From contig NZ_CP097635.1 in the NCBI RefSeq assembly GCF_023573145.1, positions 992,001-1,056,000 on the forward strand: a DNA stretch of 64,000 nucleotides, in the 5' to 3' direction. Shown here piece by piece: positions 19,357 through 26,697 of the stretch. The position numbers were made by a program, and so were the translations under genes. Numbering within the stretch: the first letter of the stretch is position 1; every line of letters begins with the position of its first letter. Source of the stretch: Aquincola tertiaricarbonis. GTDB lineage: Bacteria; Pseudomonadota; Gammaproteobacteria; Burkholderiales; Burkholderiaceae_C. The notes beneath the pieces are model-generated. The model was not told the DNA's origin and did no database searches. It worked only from the letters and a program-made list of their open reading frames with translations.

Positions 19357-20472
19357 CAATACGCCAGCAAGGACTTGCGCGACGTGCTCACCGAATACGG
19401 CATCACCGCCTCCATGAGCCGGCGCGGCAACTGCTGGGACAACGCCTGCAGCGAGAGCTTGTTCGGCTCGCTGAAGGTCGAGCGGCTGCACGGCCAGCGC
19501 TTGACGACCAGGCGCCAAGCCAAGGACGAAGTGGTGACCTGGATGCTCTGGTACAACCGAACCCGACTGCACTCGACGCTGGCCTACACCAGCCCGATGC
19601 AGTTCGAAGAAAACTGGCTCGCCGGCCAACCCCGGCAAGCCAGCGCGTAGTCCAGCTATGGGATACGGAATCCAGGGGCAAGGTCACTGAGCTGGGCTTG
19701 CCGGGCTTCATAAGGGGCGTTCGCCGTTTGCCTTCAAGTGCCCCGACGCCACCGCCATCAAGCGCTCGTCGCCAGACGACAACCTGGTTTGGATTGCGAA
19801 TATCGTAGATCGCCGCGACCTGCCGGCTTGAGAGCTGCTCACGATCTTGATGCCTCAGCACCTGGAGCTTGAATTCAGTGGTGTAGGCGCCGCGCTTGGG
19901 CTGCAGGGCGGCCACTCCGTGTAGCCGGTAGTGGCTGACCCACGTACGGACCTTCTCCTCCGGCACTGACCATCGCCGGGCAAGCAGCTTCGCACCGCCG
20001 TCCCCAGCCAGAAAGCTCTCGACGACCTTGAGCTTGAGCCTTGTTTCGTACTTCCCCATGGGACCTCTTGAACTGTGTCCAACTTCTGGGGGTCAGTTCA
20101 AACGCGGGGCGGTTCAGGATGCCATGGCGGGCCCGGTTTCGTTCACTTTCAGCAGACCTCCAATGAAGGCAAGGATGGCGGCCGCAGCGCCGCCGTTGAT
20201 GATGGTTGAGGCCTTCAAGGCACTCTGCCCAGCCTCGATGACCGATGTGAACATCTGAGCCTCAGACTGCTCACGAAAGCTCCAATGGAGCTTCATCTGT
20301 TCCAACGCAACGGCCCGCTCATGCTCCACGGCAGCCTGATCAGGCCCGTCCAACGCCGCCGCCTCCCACGCATCAAGGAAGCGTTCAAGGCGCGCGATCT
20401 CGACAGTCGAGATCTTCTGTTTCTTGACGCCTTGCAACGCCTCCCTCAGTTCGTCAAGCAGGCTTCGCTGGG

Positions 20473-20613
20473 TCATGCGAGCTTGTAGCCGAACTCCTCC
20501 ACGTCGCGATCGGTAAATAGTCGCCGGCGACCGAGAACGCAGGCGCTGCGCCCCAATTCCGCCTGACGATAGCCCGCCGCCAACCTCGTCACTCGCTCAC
20601 CGGCCGGCACCAC
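20473..20613 (-). CDS. Small unknown protein of about 46 aa in the LexA-headed operon
   Basis: A GTG at 20613 or 20610 opens a short protein (PAGERVTRLAAGYRQAELGR, then SACVLGRRRLFTDRDVEEFG). Its stop overlaps the ATG of the membrane-protein gene (ATGA) and its start lies inside the end of the gene at 20589-20900, so both sides are coupled. The frame is open further upstream but that stretch is a shadow of the preceding gene. No known family. Confidence 0.5.
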   Translation of the reverse strand: MVPAGERVTRLAAGYRQAELGRSACVLGRRRLFTDRDVEEFGYKLA

Positions 20614-20900
20614 CAAGCCTGCGCGAAGAGCACCTCCTTGGACCGCTCCAGCTGGATGCGCTCCGTACCGCGAATCAGCATCCCACGGGCGCTGATCCGG
20701 TGCACCGTGGCGGGCTCCAGCACCGGCAGCAGCCACCGGCCATCCGGGCCCAGCAAACCGGCATAGAGCCGGTTCCGGTAGTTGGTCGAGCAGGGGGGCC
20801 GGTTGAGCAGCAGAACGCCTCGCGCCGGCTCGTCAGCGAGCACTTCGTCGCGGCTGCGCTTCAGGCCTTCCGCGCGCAGCCGCACCACATGGACCAGCAC
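20589..20900 (-). CDS. Conserved-looking hypothetical protein, 103 aa
   Basis: Begins at a GTG just after the stop of the gene at 20904. Strong protein character throughout: HVVRLRAEGLKRSRDEVLAD, EPARGVLLLNRPPCSTNYRN, RLYAGLLGPDGRWLLPVLEP, ATVHRISARGMLIRGTERIQ. It reads as a compact beta-rich protein with no membrane segment. I do not recognise a domain. It belongs to the run of closely spaced minus-strand genes downstream of the LexA-type box. Confidence 0.6.
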   Translation of the reverse strand: MLVHVVRLRAEGLKRSRDEVLADEPARGVLLLNRPPCSTNYRNRLYAGLLGPDGRWLLPVLEPATVHRISARGMLIRGTERIQLERSKEVLFAQAWWCRPVSE

Positions 20901-20903
20901 AGG

Positions 20904-21110
20904 TCAGAAAGGCACGTCGGCCGGCTCGATCGGCTGCAGCCAGAGGGTGACAGCCTCCTCTGGCTCCAGGCAGCGCATGTGCGGCTTGGCGGCAACCTCG
21001 GCCGCGGCCTCATCCCGCTGCGCGCGGCTGATGGTCGACCAGCGGGCGTGAAGTCGCGCTGAGAACCGGATAGTCCATTCGGCGTCGGTGAGGGGGGTAT
21101 CGGTCAACAT
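20904..21110 (-). CDS. Hypothetical protein, 68 aa, in the LexA-headed operon
   Basis: Starts at ATG 21110 (MLTDTPLTDAEWTIRFSARL), with GGAGC upstream; an ATG six codons earlier is possible. Contains a helical part (HARWSTISRAQRDEAAAEVA) and an acidic tail ending LWLQPIEPADVPF. Small soluble protein of unknown function, three bases before the next gene. Confidence 0.55.
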   Translation of the reverse strand: MLTDTPLTDAEWTIRFSARLHARWSTISRAQRDEAAAEVAAKPHMRCLEPEEAVTLWLQPIEPADVPF

Positions 21111-21261
21111 GCTGGAGCTCCTGCGCATAGGGGTGCCTGCGGCCGCCGTCTCCGCTCAACGCCGCCGCTGCGTACGCCTCGGCGTCCCCTTCGGACAATC
21201 CCGGCGTCGTAGCCAGCAAGTGCGCAGCCTGGGCTGAGATCCAGTGCTCCTTCAGTCGCAT
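21010..21261 (-). CDS. First gene of the LexA-headed operon; 3' end doubtful
   Basis: ATG 21261 lies 33 bases from the LexA-type box. The N-terminal about 45 residues look like a protein (MRLKEHWISAQAAHLLATTP, GLSEGDAEAYAAAALSGDGG), but the rest of the open frame (HVDRYPPHRRRMDYPV) overlaps the next gene by 101 bases and has the feel of a wrong frame. Either the gene ends through a small indel near 21110-21150 or the true protein is short. Unknown function. Confidence 0.4.
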   Translation of the reverse strand: MRLKEHWISAQAAHLLATTPGLSEGDAEAYAAAALSGDGGRRHPYAQELQHVDRYPPHRRRMDYPVLSATSRPLVDHQPRAAG

Positions 21262-21294
21262 GACGCCCCCATTGGGTGGTTGGTATCGTCATGA

Positions 21295-21314
21295 TACTGT
21301 ATACGTATACAGTA
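21295..21314. promoter_or_regulatory. LexA-type SOS box
   Basis: TACTGTATACGTATACAGTA is a perfect 20-bp palindrome that fits the CTGT-N8-ACAG LexA consensus. It lies 33 bases before the ATG at 21261 on the minus strand and 10 bases before an ATG at 21325 on the plus strand. The minus-strand operon ends with an SRAP gene, which fits SOS control. Confidence 0.85.
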
Positions 21315-21675
21315 GTGTCAGCGCATGTCGCGTCCCGCCGCAGCCATGCCACTCGCTCCCGTCCTTCCCTTCTGGCATGCGCCACGCTGCGACACGAGAA
21401 GCTCAAACGTAACGGTCGTACAGTGGTTTGCGTCGAAGGGTTCAGGTCGGCGCGCCCCCGGCGCAGGCCAAACCAGCTTGGATGCCCAATCATGGTGCCG
21501 TCTGGGAGTAGCGGCATCGACGCTTCCACGAGTCTCTGCGAGTGCCATCCGGGGCGCCTTGGGCGCGTGGATCAACGGCACGTACGAGAAGCTGCCCACC
21601 CCATGTCACGGTGCTGGCTGCCAACCTACGTGCAGGACACCGGGCGGCCCTACTTGGACGGCCCTTTTCACTCGT
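21315..21675. other. No gene I can support
   Basis: The plus strand has an open frame at 21325-21699 starting just after the LexA-type box, but its translation (proline/arginine/serine-rich, no repeated pattern) does not look like a folded protein. The minus frames across it are similar. It may be the decayed divergent partner of the SOS-boxed operon. Confidence 0.4.
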
Positions 21676-22188
21676 TCATGCGAGCCGCAACCCCTGTAGC
21701 AGGTGCGCCGCCTGTGCCCGCGCACTTTCCCACGCCTGCTCATCGGCCGGATCTTTCGAGCAGCTGGCGGGGTCAGCCACTGACTGCAAATGGGTAATCC
21801 GTTCGCTCACGCGATCGCGAGCCTGCATCACCCTGTCGGTGATCATCGTCAAGCTCCCCAACACATGTGTTGCGCACAGCCGCTGTTGCCTGCGGACTGC
21901 GGGCGTCGAAAGTTGAGCACAAGGGTCCAACAAATGCGAGGCGCCAGCGAGGCCGAGACCGGCAAGCTTGGCCAGATCTTCTAATAAGGAAGTGAGATAA
22001 CAGGCCAGGCGCTGGTGGTCGCTCAGTAGCCGCGTACGCAACACATCGGCACCCGCGGTTGGCAGCGCAGGTACCGGCGCTAGCCGAATCAGCGAATCGA
22101 CCATGTGCTCCACTTCATCCTGCAAACTCGCAGTGGCGCTTTCTAGAGCTGCCCATTCGCCGGCGACGATTCCCGCCTTACGAATCAT
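21676..22188 (-). CDS. Hypothetical helical protein, 170 aa
   Basis: ATG 22188 follows GGGAGAGG. The sequence is almost entirely helix-forming: SATASLQDEVEHMVDSLIRL, SDHQRLACYLTSLLEDLAKL, LTMITDRVMQARDRVSERIT. No signal peptide or membrane span. The pattern resembles small four-helix regulatory or chemotaxis-associated proteins, but I cannot name a family. It follows the GAF-domain gene on the same strand by 65 bases and lies near a chemoreceptor gene, so a signalling role is possible but unsupported. Confidence 0.55.
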   Translation of the reverse strand: MIRKAGIVAGEWAALESATASLQDEVEHMVDSLIRLAPVPALPTAGADVLRTRLLSDHQRLACYLTSLLEDLAKLAGLGLAGASHLLDPCAQLSTPAVRRQQRLCATHVLGSLTMITDRVMQARDRVSERITHLQSVADPASCSKDPADEQAWESARAQAAHLLQGLRLA

Positions 22189-22253
22189 CTTGCCTCTCCC
22201 CTCACCTATTTTGAGTTTCCAAGTCGTCCGTGGCGCCACATCCTTGATCGATA

Positions 22254-22811
22254 TTAACCACAGAGCATCGCCGCCAGCTGAGCTGCTGACTTCGGACAGG
22301 GTTCAGGTCTGCGTAGGGGCCGATGCTCCAAAAGGAACATGACCCGCCGTGCAAGTTCTTTCAGGGCGGTGTCTTGGACGGGGGAGACGCCCTCCTCGCG
22401 GACCTTGGTGTCCAGTACGCATACCATGCCAATCGCGGTGCCGTCTGCAACTATCAGGGGCGCACCTGCATAGAATTGAATGCTTGGCTGGCCATAGACC
22501 AGTGGATTTGAATTCACCCTTGGATCCGCCTCGGCATTAGTCACCACAAACACCCCCTCATGTTCAATCGCTTTGGCGCAGATGCTCATATCGAGTCCAG
22601 TTTCCTGCGAACCAAACCCAAATTGCGCTTTGAACCATTGCCGATTTCGATCGATCAGGCTCACCAAGACTATTGGCGTTTGACAGATGGCTGCAGCCGT
22701 AAGTACCACCTCTTCGAACTGCGCCTTGCACGACGAGTCAAGAATCTCAAGGCGCGCTAGCCATTCAAGTCGTTGACTAGAGTCCTGAGTGGTTATGGGC
22801 CAGATTTTCAT
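22254..22811 (-). CDS. Stand-alone GAF-domain protein
   Basis: A 185-aa cytoplasmic protein. Residues about 15-165 match a GAF domain of the FRmsr/sensor-kinase type: RLEWLARLEILDSSCKAQFE, ICQTPIVLVSLIDRNRQWFK, SICAKAI, FVVTNAEADPRVNSNPLVYG, IQFYAGAPLIVADGTAIGMV. It has no output domain. Such free-standing GAF proteins often act as small-molecule sensors in partner systems. It reads away from the chemoreceptor gene at 23110, with about 300 bases between them. Confidence 0.82.
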   Translation of the reverse strand: MKIWPITTQDSSQRLEWLARLEILDSSCKAQFEEVVLTAAAICQTPIVLVSLIDRNRQWFKAQFGFGSQETGLDMSICAKAIEHEGVFVVTNAEADPRVNSNPLVYGQPSIQFYAGAPLIVADGTAIGMVCVLDTKVREEGVSPVQDTALKELARRVMFLLEHRPLRRPEPCPKSAAQLAAMLCG

Positions 22812-23109
22812 GAATATTTATCCAAGGCAAAGGGTGACCTTAGTGACTCAAACTGCGATCGCTAGCCGCGTGGGTAACCAAGACGGCCTGATAAACCTTC
22901 TGCATCTGAACACGTGCCACCGTTTTTTACCTTATCGACAGATGGACTCACGTCTTTAGTCAGATCTGAGCGTGGACCGCCGCTCGCCAGTGGATTTAGC
23001 CACAGCTTCGCACATCTCCCTCATGCTGATCGCACAAACGCGAGTCTGCTCAAGGTTGTCAGACCTGCGCCGAAGTCCCAATGGCCTCGTTTGTTCATCC
23101 TGGAAGCGC
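22812..23109. other. Divergent intergenic region
   Basis: About 300 bases between the GAF gene (minus) and the chemoreceptor gene (plus). It should hold both promoters. I see AT-rich stretches (for example near 22812-22825 and 22925-22935) but no operator or riboswitch that I can name. Confidence 0.4.
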
Positions 23110-24555
23110 ATGACCAACTCCCGTCAAGAATCCCCTGTCACCCCCGTCTACAGCGAGCGCCAACTCGTCCCCCGTTTTGCCGATGGAGTGATGCTGGCAA
23201 CGCTCAGTGCATCCGCACTTGCCGCGATGGCGATCGCATCCTCGTTCGGCAGCCCAGCGTTAGGCATGGGGCTCGCGCTGGTCCTGCTGGCCATCGGCGC
23301 CGTTGCATTTGCCGTCGCGCGCGGCTCACTCATGTCCCAGCTGCTTCTTGTCAGCGCCAACGCGGCCATGGTGGCTCTGCACATCCAGCTTGGCCGAGGC
23401 ACGCTTGAATTCCATTTCGGCGTTTTTGTGCTTTTGGGCTTGGTGCTCGTGTATCGCGACTGGCGATCTGTCTTGCTGACGGCGGGCTTTTTCGCTGTCC
23501 ACCATGTGCTGTTTGACCGTCTTCAGGCGCTTGGCTGGGGTGTGTACTGCACCCCGGAACCCGACTTCCTCAAGACCTCCATGCATGCCATCTATGTGAT
23601 CGCACAGACGGCCGTGGAGCTGGTGTTGGCAACTGCGCTGCGACGCGCGACCGTGGCCTCTTGCGAACTGTCGGCGTTGATTCAACGCATCGACGCCTCC
23701 GGTTCGGTGGTCTGCCTGGACTTGGCCGACCTGCCGGTGAAATCCCCTGTGGCCAAATCACTCAAAGAGGCGATCGGCAAAATCCATGCAGCGGTCACCG
23801 ACGTCAGCATGGCGGCAGCATCGATCGAGACCGCCGCCACAGAAATCTCCACGGGCAATCAGGACCTCAGCCAGCGCACTGAAGAGCAGGCGAGCAACCT
23901 CCAGCGTACGGCCTCTTCGATGGAGCAAATCACCGGTACCGTACGCAACTTGGCGGATTTAGCGAGTCGTGCAGACTCCTATGCGCGCCAAGCCTCCGCC
24001 GCAGCCGGGGCTGGATGCGGCGCGGTTTCAAAGGTCGTGGACACCATCGGCGAGATCGCTCACTCGTCGCGCCAGATCGGCGACATCATCGGTACGATCG
24101 ACGGCATCGCCTTCCAGACCAACATCCTGGCTTTGAACGCCGCCGTAGAGGCCGCTCGCGCAGGCGAGCAAGGTCGGGGCTTCGCAGTCGTGGCTGGCGA
24201 GGTGCGTGTGCTGGCTAAGCGGTCGGCCGAGGCCGCTAAGGAGATCCGGTCACTGATTACGCAGTCCACGGACCGCGTAACGTCGGGCACTCAGCTGGTT
24301 GCTGAAGCGGGCGTCGGCATGAGCGCGATCGTCGAGCAAGCTCACAGCGTCAGCGAGCTGATTGCCGAAATTTCGGGGGCGGCGCGGGAGCAAACGCTTG
24401 GCATCGGTGAAATCGGCTCGGCCATCTCTCTGCTCGACACCGTCACTCAGCAAAACGCTGCGCTGGTGGAGCAAAGCGCGGCGGCTGCAGACAGCTTGCG
24501 CCACCAGACCGTGCTACTTAATACCGTCGTTGGTCGATTTGTGCTCACAGTGTAG
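23110..24555 (+). CDS. Methyl-accepting chemotaxis protein with a polytopic membrane sensor
   Basis: A 481-aa receptor from ATG 23110. Instead of a periplasmic ligand domain it has about six closely spaced hydrophobic helices in residues 20-190 ([55 protein letters not shown]). The signalling domain follows: [20 protein letters not shown], then the highly conserved tip [20 protein letters not shown] and the end [15 protein letters not shown]. No HAMP domain is obvious. Integral-membrane sensors of this kind are often linked to energy or redox taxis, but the ligand is unknown. Intact. Confidence 0.9.
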   Translation: MTNSRQESPVTPVYSERQLVPRFADGVMLATLSASALAAMAIASSFGSPALGMGLALVLLAIGAVAFAVARGSLMSQLLLVSANAAMVALHIQLGRGTLEFHFGVFVLLGLVLVYRDWRSVLLTAGFFAVHHVLFDRLQALGWGVYCTPEPDFLKTSMHAIYVIAQTAVELVLATALRRATVASCELSALIQRIDASGSVVCLDLADLPVKSPVAKSLKEAIGKIHAAVTDVSMAAASIETAATEISTGNQDLSQRTEEQASNLQRTASSMEQITGTVRNLADLASRADSYARQASAAAGAGCGAVSKVVDTIGEIAHSSRQIGDIIGTIDGIAFQTNILALNAAVEAARAGEQGRGFAVVAGEVRVLAKRSAEAAKEIRSLITQSTDRVTSGTQLVAEAGVGMSAIVEQAHSVSELIAEISGAAREQTLGIGEIGSAISLLDTVTQQNAALVEQSAAAADSLRHQTVLLNTVVGRFVLTV

Positions 24556-24631
24556 ACGAACATATACGTGGCGTCGCACAGCTTGTGAACAGCGTCAGGG
24601 GCCAGGGGGAATGGAATTGCACTGGATGCCC

Positions 24632-24652
24632 CACCCCCTGATCAAGGGGGTG
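24632..24652. terminator. GC-rich hairpin after the chemoreceptor gene
   Basis: CACCCCC and GGGGGTG form a 7-bp stem with a TGATCAA loop. It follows the receptor stop at 24555 and precedes the PEP-CTERM gene. No U-run follows, so it could equally be an operator or transcript-stability element. A second inverted repeat (ATTCAT...ATGAAT) lies at about 24657-24674. Confidence 0.4.
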
Positions 24653-24722
24653 TGAATATTCATTCAAGCATGAATCAGTGCCGCAATTTAACATCCCGAT
24701 ACGATCAACCGTAGGGATTAAG

Positions 24723-25592
24723 TTGTTTAAGCCACTTCTCATCATCACACTTCTCGCGGCTGTAGGTGCCCAAGCGAACACCATTACAGCTACTGCGTCA
24801 GCGGGTTTTCAGAGCGCGCAGATTACTGACAGCAAGACAGCTGGCTGTTACTACGACTCTTGCTCCACATACCCCTACCCTTACCTACCGCCCCCTGCGC
24901 CCATCACGCCACAAGGTGTGACTGCTAGCAAATCGTTCGCTTTTCGAGGTCAGAACGCATCTGCCTCAGCGCGCGTGGCCACCCCTGCCCTGCTGACCGC
25001 CAGTGCAGCAGTCTCGTCGACTTCAATTCCCTTTGACAGGCTGAATGCCTCAAGCTCGGCCAACTTCCAAGACCAGATCACCTTCTCCGCAGCCGGTTAT
25101 GCGGGGCAAACTGCTCTCATCTTCATTCACTACGAAATCTCGGGAATTTCTTCTACGTCACTTGCAAATACGAATGCCCAGTCGTCTTTGAACTTATACC
25201 TGGGTTCAAATTATTTCTATGAAAGCGCTTACACGAGCTACGGCTTCAAATCGGGGTACTTCGATCCCAACTACAAATACACTGGGTACAAGGTCATGTC
25301 CACGGAGCTGGGGAAGCTCACAAATATCTCGGCAACCCTCAACACATCCTGCACTGGGCTATCGTTCGACAGCGGGTTCAACTGCGAAGCAACGAGCACT
25401 TTCAAGTTTCTGGGCATCGCCGGCGCAGCGCTTCTTGATGGAACCGAGCTTGGTAAGCTGACGGTCACCTCCCAGTCCAAATTCGACTACATCAATGGCG
25501 TCTCTCCCGTGCCGGAGCCATCGACTTACGCAATGATGAGTCTTGGCGTCCTGTGCCTGGCCATCGGCGCGAGCCGAGCTCGCCGGCGCTAA
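24723..25592 (+). CDS. PEP-CTERM sorted exported protein
   Basis: About 289 aa from TTG 24723, which has AGGGATTAAG before it; a GTG at 24678 would add 15 residues. A signal peptide (LFKPLLIITLLAAVGAQANT) leads into a Ser/Thr/Ala-rich beta-type domain with two Cys pairs (GCYYDSCS; TSCTG...FNCEAT). The C-terminus is a textbook PEP-CTERM signal: VPEPSTYAMMSLGVLCLAIG followed by RARRR, recognised by exosortase (EpsH/XrtA). No exosortase is in the window. Such proteins are linked to exopolysaccharide and biofilm matrices. Base composition is less GC-rich than its neighbours. Confidence 0.88.
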   Translation: MFKPLLIITLLAAVGAQANTITATASAGFQSAQITDSKTAGCYYDSCSTYPYPYLPPPAPITPQGVTASKSFAFRGQNASASARVATPALLTASAAVSSTSIPFDRLNASSSANFQDQITFSAAGYAGQTALIFIHYEISGISSTSLANTNAQSSLNLYLGSNYFYESAYTSYGFKSGYFDPNYKYTGYKVMSTELGKLTNISATLNTSCTGLSFDSGFNCEATSTFKFLGIAGAALLDGTELGKLTVTSQSKFDYINGVSPVPEPSTYAMMSLGVLCLAIGASRARRR

Positions 25593-26697
25593 ATTGCACC
25601 CTGATTGGCCCATACGAGGCGATCCCCGCAAGAGGCGTATGCACCGGTGGTTACCTTTGCGCGATAGCGAAGACCCCACGACCGGTCGCGGGCCTGGCCG
25701 ACCGCATGGCCCATAGGCTGTGCGAGGTGCACGGGATCGCTTGCTTTAGCGTGAAGAGGCCAGTCCAGTGACTACCTGTCTGCTCAAGAGACTCAAGCGC
25801 GAACATCGTCCTACCCGATGTTGGTAGCCGATACGGGGATGGAGAGCGTGCAATGCACCCCATCCCGTCCAAGCTCGAAGTGACTTTTGCCGCCAAGCTG
25901 GTATGGGAGCGCCTCCTCGATCAGCTGACGCCCCTGGCCTGTCCCTTGCTGGGCAACGCCAGCATGCGGCATATGCACACCGCTCTCGCGCCAGTCGATG
26001 TGCAGCCACGGACGGCCTCGCAAGTCCGGCGGCGTGGTCCACCAGCGGATCGACAGCTTGGCCTGCGGCTGACCCAAGGCCCCGTATTTCACCGCGTTGG
26101 TGGCAAGCTCGTGCAGCACCATCGCCAACGTTTGCACCGTGCTCGAGCGCAGCCGAATGCCGGCGGGACCCTCCAGCGTGACGCGCTCGCTGACTCCGTT
26201 CATCGCCTTGATCTCCGTTTGGATCAGCTCGTCGAAGGAGATCCGATCGGTGTCCCCCAGACGGGACAGCAGCCCTTGCACACGGGCGAGCGCGCCGAGT
26301 CGGTCATCGAAGCCCGCGCGAAATTCATTCAGATCTTGGCTGGACTCACCTGTCCGATCTGCTATGGATCGCACAACACCCAGCAGGTTGCGAGTACGGT
26401 GCTGCAACTCCCGCGCAAGAATGGACTGCCTTTCGTGCAGCTCCCGAATCTCGTCGACGTCGGTCGATGTGCCCAACCACTCGATGATGTGACCCGCCTC
26501 ATCACGTGCAGCCGTGGCTCGGGTCTGGAACCACCGATAGCGGTGCTCGTCGGCGTGGTAGATGCGGTACTCGGCGTGGAACTCCCCTCGCTCGATCGCC
26601 TCCGCCCACGTCGCCATCACCCTGGCGCGATCGTCCGGATGTACCGGCTCCAGCCAGTCAATGCCATGGCTGGCGCACTCAGCCTGCCCGGTAAATG

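Larger units (their letters stand above)
17291..19650 (+). pseudogene. IS3-family OrfB (element B), split by IS30
   Basis: The two parts 17291-17896 and 19360-19650 join in frame at [21 protein letters not shown] once the IS30 element and one CAA copy are removed. Together they give the complete DDE core: D in [12 protein letters not shown] in HSDRGSQ, E in NACSESLFGSLK. As it stands, the enzyme is cut between its second D and its E. Confidence 0.9.
16932..19686 (+). mobile_element. IS3-family element B, inserted in element A and carrying an IS30 element
   Basis: Ends TGACCTTGCCCCC (left) and the complement of TGACCTTGCCCCTGG (right) are flanked by CTG at 16929-16931 and 19687-19689, the 3-bp duplication usual for IS3. 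Without the IS30 insertion and its 3-bp duplication, the element would be about 1,292 bp. It encodes orfA and a split orfB on the plus strand. Confidence 0.9.
16774..20059 (-). pseudogene. IS150-like orfA (element A), split by element B
   Basis: The N-terminal part (20059 to about 19690; MGKYETRLKLKVVESFLAGD, a helix-turn-helix, RYPV-free linker and a second HTH near RQVAAIYDIRNPNQVVVW) and the C-terminal part (16931 to 16774; coiled coil SNRALLEEVERLRAEVAYLK) are the two halves of the 175-aa product seen intact at 33836-34363. The split is at KPSS/EPPD and carries a 3-bp CTG duplication from element B. Confidence 0.88.
15901..20116 (-). mobile_element. IS150-like IS3-family element A, itself interrupted
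   Basis: Ends are TGAACCGCCCCGG...TATGAACTGACCCCC inverted repeats at 15901 and 20116, flanked by a 3-bp GGA duplication (15898-15900, 20117-20119). Removing the inner element gives the same structure as element C at 33779: orfA then orfB. Its orfA is interrupted by element B at 16932-19686, so this copy cannot transpose by itself. Confidence 0.92.
15643..20476 (-). pseudogene. Four-helix membrane protein gene split by an IS nest
   Basis: Two same-strand pieces join exactly across the insertion: 20476 to 20117 (120 codons ending MAS) and 15900 to 15643 (continuing VAPMGVAWFMFM). Removing the element and one GGA copy restores a single frame of about 204 aa. The first half is a soluble helical domain (SLLDELREALQGVKKQKIST) plus a helix near its end (NGGAAAAILAFIGGLL); the second half has three more hydrophobic segments. 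The start overlaps the stop of the upstream small gene as ATGA, so it was translationally coupled. Function unknown; it sits between small operon genes and the SRAP gene. Confidence 0.85.

Noticed and set aside
21325..21699. 124-aa plus-strand ORF directly after the LexA-type box
   Set aside because: Attractive position, but the translation shows no domain, secondary-structure rhythm or plausible ribosome site.
24632..24652. Riboswitch or sigma-54 promoter upstream of the PEP-CTERM gene
   Set aside because: The hairpin is simple, no conserved riboswitch core is seen, and the GG-N10-GC spacing of a sigma-54 promoter does not fit.
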